The position numbers were made by a program, and so were the translations under genes. A stretch of DNA of 64,000 nt, taken from NCBI RefSeq assembly GCF_947507565.1, contig NC_089193.1, positions 744,001-808,000 of the forward strand, written 5' to 3'. Positions 40,711 to 53,599 of the stretch are shown piece by piece. The DNA comes from Oscarella lobularis (taxonomy: Eukaryota > Porifera > Homoscleromorpha > Homosclerophorida > Oscarellidae). Numbering within the stretch: the first letter of the stretch is position 1; each line of letters begins with the position of its first letter. Under the pieces are notes generated by a model. That model made no database searches, was not told the origin of the DNA, and saw only the letters and a list, made by a program, of their open reading frames with translations.

Positions 40711-41853
40711 CCATCCTTTCACCTGCTAAAAGTATAAACAAGGATAAATGAACGAATGCAGATGACCTTTATTCCCTTCTTTCGCAAATCTTCATATTCC
40801 CGGTACAGTCATTTTTCTATGTCCGGGAATTTGGATTGCCTAAAGAACTTCATCCTCTTGCTCCCTTTACGGCTGTCGAGCAGGCTCTCCTTCATCGTGA
40901 TTTATTGTTTCACCGTTTTGTTGTTCAGCAAAAAGCGTTTTTAGGTTATATACAAGTTCTTGCCATTAGCTTTGAAGAACTAGACAACTTTCAACTTCGC
41001 TTTCCTCATGTAGCTCTTTCTGCGAACAACACCAAAGCAACTTGAAGTCTGTCTACCTTCTAACTCAGATATTTCAGGTACCGTTACGAAACAATTAAGG
41101 AGACTGCGCGTTAGACGACGTTCCAACATCTGACTTCCGATACAAACGAACAGTCAACAGTGCATGAAAAGATTGCCGAAGCTTAACAAACATTGAGAGA
41201 AAGTATCAGATTAGTTGTCCGGCACAGAAAAAGTGGTCTGCCCGAAGAGTGGTCCCTCCGGACTGCTTTTCGTACCTTCGAAAAGTGTTCCTGCCTCCCG
41301 AAAAGTGGTTTTGCCTACGGAAAAGAGGTCCGGCCTACCGAAAGCTTAAAATAATAATAGTACAATAACGCACAGACGTCTTCCTTGCGAGGTTGAACGA
41401 CACTAACAGATCAACTAAAGTACCGAAGCACTGCTTATGCGCATTTGCTCTAAAAACAACGTACGTGTCCGCCGCCACATCCTCGAAGCAAGGTTTCCTT
41501 CGTACGGTTAGTTATGCAAATGAGCACAAGTCGATCCAATGCAAATGAGCTATTAACCAACGTAATTGGCCCTTTTTGTCGCAATTAGGCGTTTCCTCTT
41601 CCGAGACCTCTTCCGATGAGTCCCAGCACCACACGATCGACGTTTTTCGCAGTGCTTATAACTATTTGCACCGGAAAGAGTATCCTGCGGGCTGCTCTTT
41701 CGCTGTCAAACGGTCGATTAGACAAAAAGCGTCGACATTTATTGTTAGGGACGGGGGTCTTGTACGTCAGCAAGAAAAAAATCTGGAGTTATGAGTTATT
41801 AAAAAATCTTTGAAAATTCGTTACCTTGTTTAATTCATTAAGCACGTCGAACC
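40711..41853 (+). repeat. 1.1-kb dispersed repeat, copy B
   Basis: Second copy of 23762-24892 with many point differences, in the same orientation. It includes the pogo-like helix-turn-helix relic on the minus strand (about 40836-41045), the tandem gaaaagtggtc block (41225-41340) and the integrase beginning (AYNYLHRKEYPAG). It is cut at 41853 by a foldback arm, so the integrase core is absent. Confidence 0.8.
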
Positions 41854-41854
41854 A

Positions 41855-42175
41855 CGGATTTTAGAGAGAGGGATATGAAACACCCATACATTGAGTGGTT
41901 AGATGCGTGCCTCGGCCACGCCCCCTTATTGGTTGTAATCCCGCTTAAGAAACGCCCGATTTCTCCGAATCCAAAGGCTCTATAACCTTCTAAGCAACTC
42001 GAAAAGGTTACTAAGGGTGTAAATAGTGCTTCTAAATGTAGCTCTTTACAATCGACGGATGCCTAAAGCCCCTTTTTCAACAGGCGATTTTGTGTTGTTT
42101 CCTGATCGTTCTGCAGGCTCTCGGAACCACAAAGTACATTCTTACTTTAGGCTAAAGACGTCAAAGTGCAACTGA
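41855..42175 (+). repeat. Single degenerate arm of the palindromic element family
   Basis: Starts cacggattttagagag and continues through cacgcccccttattggttg, ttctccgaatccaa and aagtgcaactgacatct. All have counterparts in order in the left arm of 58700-59532. No second arm follows, so it is a solo arm. Confidence 0.65.
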
Positions 42176-43249
42176 CATCTATGTGAGAATAATGCATTCT
42201 AAAAATTAATTTTTTTAAATTTGCTAAAACAATTACTTTTTATCGATCAAATCTAGACTTCTTTGGCCTGACAGGTTTCGATTCGCACCTCTTATTCAAC
42301 AAATGCCAAATAGACGGCTCTTCAGGAAGGGAATTTGATTTCCATAACCAAGCGATGTTTCTTGGGGACAGAAACATGAAAACTGCGTGAACGATTCGAC
42401 TGCGTCAATCCGTTTCTCGCCGTACAAGAGTCCCATCCTATGGTGCAAGAAAAAGAGTAAGGGCTGAGTGATTTCATCCGGCGGATGAAGCGTGCCTATC
42501 GCATTGCTCACCGTACCCCACTGCGACGAGGGAGGCGCTTTTGTTTATGCAGCTGCGCGAAGGGTCGAGGAAGGGGATCATTCGTGCGCCGCAAGTGTCA
42601 GAATGTCAAGGCTAGGTGGAGCTAAATTATTGTGTAGAGTTTTGGGGCGACGGACTGAGAAATGGTGACTTTGTGTTAGATCAGAGGTGTGTATTTGCAG
42701 AGTAAAGGCCTGAGGAACACGACCCATCGTTTCCGACAACTCAGCCGTCTTCTGTCCTTTGAAAATGACTTATTCGGTTAGTTTCCTTTGAGAGTTCCGG
42801 AGAAGCGGCCGAAGAACCGTTAAGACGGAAAAGGCTAAGAACCGAACTTCGGCGGTAGAGAGTTTAATTTTTGACGAGAAACCTGTGGACTGATATAGTG
42901 CCATGAAGGAAGAACTTTAGGTTTTTACGCCAAAGAAATGCTTGCACTTGGGCAAACATCGGCGGCGATCATACTCTCAGTCATCCGTCATCGCGCAAAT
43001 CAAGAGCCTTAACTTGCCTAGTGTACTCGTACATACACTAAATATAAATGTATAGAGTCAATACTCGATTATCCGAACCTCGTTTAACCGAAACCTCGAT
43101 TATCCGAATCGTATATTAGATCGAGGTCATGTAATCTAATCTAATTTGCTAACACGCTGTGCTCAAATGACGTCATTGATGTTACAATATTCACGGCAAT
43201 TTTCCAAAATTGCTTTCTTCGAACAGTCGTTCGATTTCTAACGTACGCT
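42176..43249. other. Mostly non-coding; pogo-type terminus at 43055-43115
   Basis: No gene. At 43055-43115 the motif cgattatccgaa occurs twice with a variant between them (cgtttaaccgaa). This resembles the terminal repeat of pogo/Tigger-type elements. No partner end was found. Confidence 0.35.
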
Positions 43250-43436
43250 CACTTCCTACTTCTCACTGCCCACGGCTCGCTGCCCAAGGCTCATTGCCCA
43301 CTTTTCACTGCTCACTGTTCACTTCTCGCTGCCCACTGCTCACTGTCCACTGCCCACTGCCCACTGCTCACTGCTCACTGCTTGCCGCTCGCTGCCCACT
43401 GCTTGCTCCTCACTGCTCATTGCTGGTCTTTTTTAT
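43250..43436 (+). repeat. 7-bp minisatellite (CACTGCC type)
   Basis: About 25 units of ctcactg/cccactg, slightly degenerate. It creates a spurious open frame. Confidence 0.85.
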
Positions 43437-43456
43437 TGTTTACTGTCTACTGCCTA

Positions 43457-44766
43457 ATGCCCGTCGTGCAGAAACGCTCGATGACAGAGTTGTTCTGGGG
43501 AAACAGTTGTTCTAGCAATTTCCGCGTGAATCCTGGAACGGACTATCTTTTGGCGCTAATGCGCACAACCATTGAGCGGAACGAAGAGGTCAAGAAGTAC
43601 ATTCAGAAGAGAATCAATGCCAAGTTGGCTAAACCGAAGAGCGAAGAAGCCCTTCCAGACGTTGGACAAAGGAAGAGGCCTTCGGAAAATCGCCCCGATC
43701 CGTCGATTACAAGTAGGTACCAATGCCAGTTAGAATTACGTCGAATTATTGCTGAACGTCGAAGAGAGTAGATTCCCCAAAGCGGTAGCACTAAGGCGTG
43801 TTTTAGACCGAAAAGAGCGAAAAAAGCTCCTTCAACTGTATTTGGCGAAACAGAAAGACGACCGTTTCGGGAAACGCTTCAAAAAATCAGAAGCTGACGT
43901 TGCAAAGGGAGACTGTGTGGCGGTACGAACGTTACGTAGTTAAAATACGCTTTTCCTATATCCATATAATTCAGATCAAAGTAGGGGCAATGATATATTC
44001 CTCTTTTAAAAATGAGCAATTCGGTTAGCTAAAGACGAGAGGCCGTGGCGCCTAGTTAGCATCAAGTGGTCTTAACATATCAAGAACTTGTCGAAGCTGG
44101 GAAGAAACAGTTCTGGGGTGATGCTGAGGATAGCGGCAATTTCTATTTAGCAAACAGCGAGGAGCACAGGATATCCCCAAAAATAGACGGCCATGAGTGG
44201 ACACTGAGCGACTATCTTGAAAGAAACGGGTTGTATCCCAGCCAATTAAAAGCTCACGTCGTAAAGCCGGTAATTTTTTTTAAAAGAGGTTTTACTAAAA
44301 TCTAAATTTGCTCTGTATTCAAGGAATCACTTGAGATTGTGAGTCATTCAAAAATACGCGTGGCGAGATTTGCGGTATGCAGCGTTCTGCTAAAAGAATT
44401 GCTTACAAGGCACTTACAGGAACGCTTACGTATAATGTTTGCTTGCAAAAGCTTTGTTCAATCCATTTTCACAGCCGGCTGCACAAGCTACAAGCGCTTT
44501 CATTGCTTCTACGGCCAGTAAGATTTATACTTACGTACAATGTTCTTTTATCACCCACACTAATTAAAGAAGAGAAACCGATAACAGGAAGACAAGGATG
44601 TAATGCAATCTGCCCTATTACTGGTAATTATCTTAGCATTTAGGGCTGGCATTTTTGTAAAACTGCTTTGCTGTAGACTTACTAGAAGTTCATTAAACAG
44701 AATTTAAAATAGATGATAAAATAGGCGCTGGTGGATATGGAGAAGTTTTTAAAGGTGTTTTCCGAT
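43457..44766 (+). CDS. Truncated kinase-like gene, 5' part
   Basis: Exon-like blocks run from ATG 43457 (MPVVQKRSMTELFWGNSCSS) with a donor at 43713 (gtaggt). Next come a basic block near 43770-43910 (KERKKLLQLYLAKQKDDRFG) and a block at about 44080-44271 (KQFWGDAEDSGNFYLANSEE, then GHEWTLSDYLERNGLYPSQL) ending at donor gtaaag. Another begins at 44328 after tattcaag. The last block (44711-44763) reads FKIDDKIGAGGYGEVFKGVF, the glycine-rich ATP loop of a protein kinase. Nothing of the kinase domain follows; instead there is a transposon relic. This looks like a host kinase gene cut off after its first kinase exon. Phase between the first two blocks does not fit simply, so exon borders are uncertain. 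Confidence 0.5.
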
Positions 44767-44948
44767 GAGCGATTTGCCCTTTCCCGACTGTTCTCAGGGT
44801 TCTGCCTAGGCTTTTCGAGTGTTGGTCGGAGGGTCCGGGCGAAGCCCCTTAACACTTTTTTAGAGGGGGTTGTTATTCAAAATTGGTTTTCTAGCATTCT
44901 AAGCAATCGTACGCTCTATCTTCAGGCAGAAAAAATTAGGCTAATGTC

Positions 44949-47215
44949 CTACATGAATTCGTCTATTTTTCTTTGACGCCCAAAGAGAAACAGCTTTTTT
45001 GAACGAAAAATCCTCTTTTTATCCGGTGCTTCTATTGCGATTCTAAGCAGAGCGTCTAGACTTCTTTCGTTCATTCTATTCCGAATTCTCGTTTTAATGA
45101 ATTTTAATTGAGAAAACGTCCTCTCAACGCTTGCGGTGTGAATTGGAATAACTCTGCATAGTTTGGCGAACCGCGATAGCCTAGGATACACCTGCTGCGC
45201 TAAAACGTTGGTGCAGAGGTATTCAATGGTTGCCTTTTGAGAAGAAAGTTGACTTTTCTTTGTTAAACAAGTTACCGAAAACTTGCCCACTCATTCAGAC
45301 AGTAGGAGAGATCACATTCATCCAAGTACTAAAGTGGTTGTGAAGAGACTCGATATGATGCAAAGGCCTCAATTGCCTCGGGTGAGAGACGTTCGGAATT
45401 TTCCTGATATCAAAGACATCAAAAGCTGCCATTACGCTCTTGTCATCAAATCTCTTTTCCAAGTTTCCAATAAGAGCGTTTGGAAACGGAATTTTAACCG
45501 TACTGTTGAATGTTTCCTTATTAAACTGACCAGGAACGTCGATACCAGAACTCTTCAACTTTGCAATAACTTCTGGAAAGCTCTTGAGGTTTGCCATATC
45601 GACTGTTTTTATATGGGTCAATGCTGTCACAGCGGCTTCTACCTGATGCGGTATTGTGCTGTAGTCGCAATGCTCTGCTTGAAAGAATGAGACAAGAGCG
45701 AAACGTGAGGCAGCGCATCACTCAGAAGAAGCATGGTGGCCAAAAACAAGTTTTTGCATACGAGTGAATGCAATCCAACTGCCTTGGCATTGCTTCGTTC
45801 CTCTCCTTCTCTCTGGAGACTGATTATGACGGACAAGATGCAAGATTTCAGTCTGCTCACGCTGCGTTCAATGCTGTGCCATCTTGCAGAGCATGGAGCA
45901 AGTAAACGACCTTTTTCTTTAGTATCGACTCCACTGCTTGAAGCCCAGCGCTTCTAACAGCGCTGTTGTCAAAAAAGTCGTGCAGCTGTCGAATAATGTC
46001 GTTAAACTTTTACATAAGGAACGGCAGCAGCAGCTTGCGTAGAGGCCAAATTGACGCGAAGAGCAGCACAGTGGACACCTTTGGGAGATGGAGCCTTTTC
46101 TTTCAAGCTAGCTACAACGCCGTTTCGACAACCGGTCATTGTAGCGGCACCATCAGTCCGTATTCCACGTAAGTATTTGACGTCCAGTCCTGAATGTTGA
46201 ATGAATTATTCAATTCTGCGAGTGATTGTTCTTGCTCCAACGCTCACACTTGTCTCTCCAATTCCTGCTGCTCCTTCAACTTCTGGTTGTAGAACGCCAA
46301 TGATTTTTAGGAAATGGCTTCTGAGTTCTCCAGTGTCGCTCTCAATAAAGCGACCGTGAACTGCAAGCTGCTTTGTCACTGTGCAATCAGTTGTTTTGTC
46401 AAACATTAGTGAATAATGCTGGGACTTCTTCATGTCGCACAAGATTGGTTTCTCAACGACTTCTGACATTACGTAGAGCATTTCTTGCACTGATTTGTCG
46501 CTTTTGTAAATGGCTTGGCGAGCGCTTGAAATTTCCGACAGAATGTTCAAACCAAGTACTTCAGTTAACTTTAGAAGGGCTCAAAATTGGTGGTATGCGG
46601 TATTCGGTGCTTAGCTAAGAAGTACAAGCAGCAGAAGGCTTGCTTCATTCTCTTTTCAGGCAAAGTAGGTGCAATCGCAGAAGAAACGTTAGTCTTTGAT
46701 GCAATTCGTTCTAGCTTGACACTGTCGCGGTGCGCTTGGCATTCTTCGTGGCGAATGAGAATCTCTTTTCGAAGACGCTCGCAGGGTATGGAGCTCCAGG
46801 TGTCGCGATTAAACGGCCTTTTATCGTGCTTCTGACAAAGAATACAGTACATTCCGCGCTCCTCTGAATCATAACGTAGCCAATTCTTTCTCGTGGCCAG
46901 AAAGCTAGTCACGATTCAATCCATGCGACTGCTTGTTAGTACTCTTTGATGTTTTGCTTGATACAGACTTTGATGACCTGCTTGACACTGTGCCTCCTTC
47001 AGCTGCTACGCTAGATGTGGCTACACTGCCCGCAAAACAGTCGTCTTCACTGTCCAACTCATGAAAAATTTCGGCTGTGCAAACTAATTCGTCGCTGACT
47101 TCAGAAAAGACGTCGATCTGATCGTAGCTCTTATCTTCGAGCCTAGGCCTTTTCTCGGGCGATTGCGGGGGAGTTATACGGCGAGAGGAACCTTTCCATT
47201 TGCCCTCAGCTCAAA
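44949..47215 (-). pseudogene. hAT-type transposase (ZNF862-like) relic
   Basis: Minus-strand blocks in family order. Acidic/Ser-rich start (about 47215-46930). Zinc-finger-like WLRYDSEERGMYCILCQKHD (46850s). DUF4371-type SQHYSLMFDKTTDCTVTKQL (46400s). DGAATMTGCRNGVVASLKEK near 46120. Finally the hAT dimerisation region IPIHTASVERTFSQLKFIKT ending at 44949. These match the ZNF862/KIAA1586 type of hAT transposase from my knowledge of the family. Several frame changes and stops (for example between 45640 and 46200) show it is dead. Confidence 0.8.
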
Positions 47216-47321
47216 GTACTTCAGAAAAGACATAGTAACAACTTCTCGATAACGCACTTCAAGCAGATGACGTGGCAACAACAGACAATTACGTAGCTCA
47301 TTTTATTTATCAAAATTATGC
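47216..47321. other. Short spacer, no gene seen
   Basis: Lies between the hAT relic and the next element. Confidence 0.4.
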
Positions 47322-47520
47322 ACTCTATGATAATTTGGCTTAATTGAAAAGTGCGGGGCGGTTAGTCAGTAGTGCGGAGCGCACATTGGAGAGTGTAGGG
47401 CCTGTCCGCCCCATGCCGCCATATGTGGGCAGAATCCTGTGTTCTGGAATTGATGTTTTGGCATCAATATTGTAAAGAACTTTCCGGAATTGATTTTTCA
47501 GCATCACTATTGTAAATAAC

Positions 47521-47919
47521 CTACTGGATTTCGACTCCAGCACAACTTGCAATTTTTGTTGACCCAATCTCTACATTAGCTTGTTGGTGACGTAGAGCGT
47601 CTTTGAGGTAAATGTTTTTATGCTCAAGCATTCTGTCTAAAGTGATATTTTTTCGCCGACCGCGTTGTGTATTAAAATACCGGTTTCACGGTTGCCAGTG
47701 AACGTCGACGGAGCTAAGTGGGGCATACTGGTCGACCCGATATCGTAGAGATTGAAGAGCATATTTGTGCCTTTTGAATAACTTAAGGTGGGTGCCCCCT
47801 GTAAAATGAAACTGTCTATTTACCCTGTTCAGTAAGTTATTTTTAATACTTTCTGACTGTAATACAATTCTTAGTTGTGTATTTTCGAATAAAATATTTT
47901 TTAATTTTTGGTGAGCCAT
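47521..47919 (-). CDS. Unknown minus-strand frame with one TGA
   Basis: 133 codons from ATG 47919 to TAG 47521, interrupted by TGA at 47686-47688. Before it: MAHQKLKNILFENTQLRIVL and YRVDQYAPLSSVDVHWQP. After it the same frame continues NRYFNTQRGRRKNITLDRML and ends just inside the inverted terminus. It could be a second gene of the element. No family recognised. Confidence 0.35.
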
Positions 47920-48433
47920 TTTATGTTCAAAAGATGTCTCAAGTTTTGAATGACTTTGATATAATCAACCAGCTTTTTTCACGGCATCCTTTTCTGCAGC
48001 CTTTAGCAGAAATTTTTGTGATACGAATAGTTTTTTAAATAAAATGTTAGCGTTTTACTCCATTTTTTCTTTTTCTTGGGATTTTTCTTGCTTTCTCAGC
48101 GTTGATGCGATGCTTCAAAAAACCGTACCAAGGAAATCTTGTTTTGATGCCTACAAAGCTGCTGAACTACTAAAAGGACATGGGACTTCAGTAGAAGCTT
48201 ACGAAAATTTCAATTTTCCGTTTCGAAGGACGAGAAGTGGCTTCGCTGTCCTATTTGTCCTCAAACGGGCGTGTTGTATACGGTACTTTCGTTTTCTGTT
48301 CCTGGATAACTTGCAGATGCGTGTCTTTGGCTGCGACAACTATCCTACGAACAAAGGCATCGCGTGAAGACGTCCTCTCCGTAATTGAATTAGCAGACAT
48401 GAGCTAAAAATAGCACAGCTTTGTCCCAGCAAC

Positions 48434-49413
<980 letters not shown>

Positions 49414-49598
49414 TGATGCTGAAAAATCAATTCCGGAAAGTTCTTTACAATATTGATGCCAAAACATCAATTCCAGAACACAGGATTCTGCCCACATATG
49501 GCGGCATGGGGCGGACAGGCCCTACACTCTCCAATGTGCGCTCCGCACTACTGACTAACCGCCCCGCACTTTTCAATTAAGCCAAATTATCATAGAGT

Positions 49599-50345
49599 CC
49601 GCTATTAGCGTAGTCGCACTAAAAGCTGAACCGAAGTGACGCCTATAACATAAGCACCGAAAAGCACCAAGAAACCCAGCGAAAGATATTTCTTACCTGC
49701 TACGGGCTCCACAGCATCTCCAAGCTGGACTTCAAATGGCGGCCATCACGTGATGTTAGACGTCATTGTAAACAGACGGACGGCCATCAATCACTAAAAG
49801 TAACATCCCGGCAGAAGGAACGTGCGGCAAGAAATGTTCTACTAGCTACCTCTCAAACATCGAGCCGTTACTCCAACAGGAATCCTTTGAGTCGTAGCGA
49901 GTTTCAAGAACGACTGCTCTTTTAAATGCTTTAGACGCCTTTTTCTTGCAGATGACAAATGGTGGCAGAGAATAACCAGGAGCAGATGAACAAGCTAGCA
50001 CACTAATCTGTGACTTATCGCCGGACGTCACGGAGTAAAGATTCTTCTGCAGTTTCCCTGCCAGGGCACGCAGAGGAACGTGTTGGGACGGCACACCAAC
50101 CTTACCGAATTATAACAACTGAGCCGGCTTGTGCATTAGATCATTATCAACCAAAACTGCTTGGAGCAGGTCCAAATAGCTACATACCACATATAATAAA
50201 CAAGCATTATTTTACTTGTTCAAAATAGCTTGATCTGTGCAGGCGAGCCGAGCCCGTGTTAGCGTTTCTGCTTTTCTTAGAGAAATATCTAAATGCCGAC
50301 CTTGGAACCCATCAAACCACCCTCTTTCAATGACCGAGAACTTCG
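49599..50345 (-). pseudogene. Pogo/jerky-type DDE transposase relic
   Basis: Read on the minus strand from 50345. CENPB-type helix-turn-helix (IERGWFDGFQGRHLDISLRK, ETLTRARLA), then LDLLQAVLVDNDLMHKPAQL near 50150, then the DDE_1 region (KLQKNLYSVTSGDKSQISVL, SSAPGYSLPPFVI) at 50060-49930, and LLLVIDGRPSVYNDV near 49780. A last exon-like block (PPFEVQLGDAVEPVA) ends at a good donor (gtaagaaa) near 49700. Several stops and frame changes are present, and expected catalytic residues are partly lost (NG-W is WSNG). No terminal repeats were found. Confidence 0.75.
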
Positions 50346-50444
50346 TTTCTTTAGAGTAATAAATGACATATGCACGACAAATAATCTGCTTAGAGGAATA
50401 GAATTATAGATACCGGTTTCTACTTCGAACTCTAACCTGTTGAA

Positions 50445-50840
50445 TCATTCGCGGATATCCGACTCCGCCGATGGAACAATACATTCTGGACGACTCTTTT
50501 CTTTGGCCTCGCTAAAGTAACGACGGGAATCATCGACGAAGTACTTGCTTCTGTGGAAAAATGGTTGTGAAGTGTCGATTTTGGCACATTCATGCTCTTG
50601 CTGCTTCACAAAGTGAGCCAACTCCTTGTTCAATATCAGATACCGCTTTCTGTAGCTTATCGGATGTCCAATTTCGATACGTGATTGGGGCTGGCGTTCC
50701 GCCGCAGAAGCCAGAAAAACACCAGACGAACGAAGCTTGGCAAGGCGTAAAGGAAACAACGGACGAAAGATTTCTCGAATTGGCGACGCAGGTAACGGCG
50801 CAGCTTTCGTGAAGCTAACGTTCTCCACTTTGAAGGCCAT
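50445..50840 (-). CDS. Hypothetical protein, 131 aa
   Basis: Open from ATG 50840 (MAFKVENVSFTKAAPLPASP) to the stop at 50445. It contains SYRKRYLILNKELAHFVKQQ, helical and basic, and ends RPECIVPSAESDIRE. The start lies close to a likely upstream region free of repeats. No family recognised. It could be a host gene's first exon or a transposon-associated gene. Confidence 0.4.
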   Translation of the reverse strand: MAFKVENVSFTKAAPLPASPIREIFRPLFPLRLAKLRSSGVFLASAAERQPQSRIEIGHPISYRKRYLILNKELAHFVKQQEHECAKIDTSQPFFHRSKYFVDDSRRYFSEAKEKSRPECIVPSAESDIRE

Positions 50841-50939
50841 AATCGACGCGCGCTAGTAGCGCCGTTTGAAGCAGGCAGCCAGTCCAGCTAGCTATTGCTC
50901 GTTGAGTATGCTAAAATTACAAAATTCTTTAATTTGGAT

Positions 50940-51260
50940 TGATGACATTAGTTTGGAATAGGAACGTTATTTTGGGATGAAAACAGTAGGGACGGAATCG
51001 TTAGTTTGGGTTGGGAACGTTAGTTTTGGATGGGAACGTCAGTTTAGGATAGGAACGTTAGTTTGGGATGTGATCGTTTGTTTGGGATGGGATCGTTAGT
51101 TTGGGTTGGAATCGTTAGTTTGGGTTGCTAACATTAGTTTGGGTTGGGACCGTTAGTTTGGAATGGGAACGTCGGTTTGGGATGGGATCTTTAGTTTGGG
51201 ATGGCAGCGATAGTTTGGGATGGGAACGTTAGTTTGGGATGGGAATGTTAGTTTGGAATG
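50940..51260 (+). repeat. 20-bp minisatellite
   Basis: About 16 units of gttagtttgggatgggaacg with substitutions at a few positions (ggaacg/ggatcg, ggatgg/ggttgg). Confidence 0.9.
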
Positions 51261-51769
51261 TGATCGCGCGTGCGCCCTGGTGTGAGGAGAACTAGTTCTT
51301 GAACGCTTATGCCTGAGAACGTGTGCGCCAATAATTTCAATACTTGCGTCTGTAATATTCTGATAACGCGTAATGGCATGCACAACACTACAAGGAACAA
51401 CGGTTTTTAGACAATACAAACGACAGTGACCATATAGACAATACGAACGATAGTAACCATATAATTCTTTAGGAAGAAGTACTGTACATATGTTTTTGTT
51501 CACTTCATGTGAGCCCAGAGCCGCCATGATTTTGAAAGGCAAATATCAACTTGTCGCGAAAGACGTTGCAGCTGTCGCGCATAGTTGGTATCGTTATCGT
51601 GCTAAGGCAAATCTTCGCTGTCGAATATACATCTTCGGCACTAAAAAACATTTTTGGTGTGTTTGTCAATCCGTTGACAGGCAGCGCTGCAGCTCCCGTG
51701 AAGAACGAAAAGACGTCGCCAACAGCAAGACTGGTTATGCGGCCTACTAAGAGATAACTCTACTACTTA
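51261..51769. other. No confident gene
   Basis: Overlapping open frames on both strands (plus 51490-51750; minus to 51542) without recognisable features. The minus frame runs into the minisatellite and is probably spurious. Confidence 0.35.
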
Positions 51770-52260
51770 TCGCTGAAAATGACTTTAAAAGTACCTTCTA
51801 TTTCATCCAAAAAATTCATAAACGCTTCTTTTTCTCTTGCTACTTTGTTTTCTTCCTTTGGAGTAAATTTTCTGAGTTTTTTTGCGCACCTTCTATGAAT
51901 TTCAAGAATCTCTACAGTATACCGGAAACATACTTGCAGTCATTTTTGTGTCTTCACTGAAGCAAAGATAGATAAAAGAACGCACTATCCTTTGCCACAT
52001 GTACAAATTCAAGAAATCCTGAAAGAGTTGAAATTATCGTTAGGAAATTTTTACTACTGTACGTTGTTAATGAATGACGTAATAATTCCAAATCGTCAAT
52101 GAGCAGATCCAGCTCAGCTTTTACGCACAGGACAGAGAAGTGCAAAATAGCAAGCCGGATCAGCTTATCCTTCCCGTTTTCCAATTTCGGCGAGAGGTCG
52201 TTAGTTTCCGCACTCAGCCAGTACGTCGATGGCTTCTTTTCTCTTTTTGAGGTTGCATGT
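51770..52260 (-). CDS. Host-like exons, unknown protein
   Basis: Three coherent minus-strand blocks: NLKKRKEAIDVLAECGN near 52250-52210; KDKLIRLAILHFSVLCVKAE and LELLRHSLTTYSSKNFLTII at 52184-51954; and IHRRCAKKLRKFTPKEENKV, REKEAFMNFLDEIEG at about 51910-51775. They are helical, non-repetitive and in good coding style, so a real gene with short introns is likely. No family could be named. Confidence 0.4.
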
Positions 52261-52343
52261 TGCAGCTGATGAAATCGTCATAAGTGCAATATAACAAAGT
52301 GCTTTATGTTCTTACCTTTCTAAGAATGATTTTATCGCCCAGC

Positions 52344-52460
52344 AAAGGGATGTCATCGATGGGCACCGCAATCATGAACTACGATCATCGACATCAGTTT
52401 GCCAATCATACGATATTTCAAAACTAGAGAATTTGCGGTGCCCATCGATGACATCCCTTT
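52344..52460. repeat. Perfect 28-bp inverted repeat, 61-bp spacer
   Basis: Left arm 52344-52371 (begins aaagggatgtcatcgatggg) and right arm 52433-52460 are exact complements. As RNA it would fold into a 28-bp hairpin. Confidence 0.85.
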
Positions 52461-53599
52461 CCTTGACAAGGCTGCACGGTACGTATAGTAAAAATAAATC
52501 AGCTGCAAAATTGACAAGAATTGCATATAAATAATGCTGAGAGAACAGCATTGTTGAGAAATCCAAAGAAAACTGCCCCAGCGACTGCTCTCAGTAACTT
52601 GAAAACCAGCAAAAGAGAGCAAAAGCCAATAAAAGGCCAATTAAATAGTTTCCGTTGACAAAATTACAGTACATAAAAAACATCTTTTATATAACAGCTT
52701 TCTCAATGACTTTTTTAATGTTTTTCTTATGCAGTTTGCTCGCCGTTCTAGATTTTGCCACACAAAACAGCAATTACAAGACATTAAGCAAATTCTGATG
52801 TTGACGTGCACTGTGTAGAGTGGCGTCCACGGTCTTATTCTCGACCATTTCGTATGACTGTCCAGTGATTGAATGAGTGCTCGAAACAAAGACGCTCAAT
52901 TTGTTGGCGTCTTTACCCGCCTATATGCAGGCGAACGTGGAAAGGTATCCACGCCAACACCCTAACACGAGCGAATCCATTTCCACTTTTGACCTGCCTC
53001 TCTTCTGCCCGCGATGGTGAAGACACATTTGTCCACATCACGTCGCCATATATCCCAGTACATAGATCCCCCAAATTAATGCCCACGCATAGACTCTTAT
53101 GATACAGTGTTGTAGAGCTACCCACGTTGGCGTGTCAAACGGCGAACGTCTGAAATACTACGAACACGTACTCTGACGTTAGAAAAATCAGCTGCATCGA
53201 TACCTAATTGTCGGCCGGCTCACGACACCAAGCGATGTAGGACGAACGCGCCACCCACGCCTATCAAGGTTAGCGGGTAGGGTTAGCCGTGAGGCCTTTG
53301 TTACGTTATACCGAATATTTCGGGAATGCGGTATAGGTCATCTGGTGATGCTCCTCGCTCGTGCGGTTTCAATCGTTGTTTACGAAAGCGATGATCATTC
53401 CACGTTTGCCTGAAGTTGTCGAGATCTCTTTGAATTACAGGTCACAGCGCTAGCCTCATGCAATCTCTACGTGGTGGGAATACCATATTGGAGTCAATTT
53501 TAATTTCATATCAAACCTCTGGATTATGTCGGAATAATCGACAACTCCAATAATCTTTAACTCCTTGCATGAGTTACAGTGAAACATGAATGTCTTTGA
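52461..53599. other. No confident gene
   Basis: Scattered short open frames. A further exon of the minus-strand integrase may lie near 53570-53500, but nothing diagnostic is present. Confidence 0.35.

Noticed and set aside
43210-43515. 101-aa frame rich in Cys, His and Pro
   Set aside because: Created by the 7-bp CACTGCC minisatellite; only the part after ATG 43457 looks coding.
51153-51542. 129-aa minus-strand frame
   Set aside because: About a third of it is a translation of the 20-bp minisatellite and the rest has no features, so I did not call it a gene.
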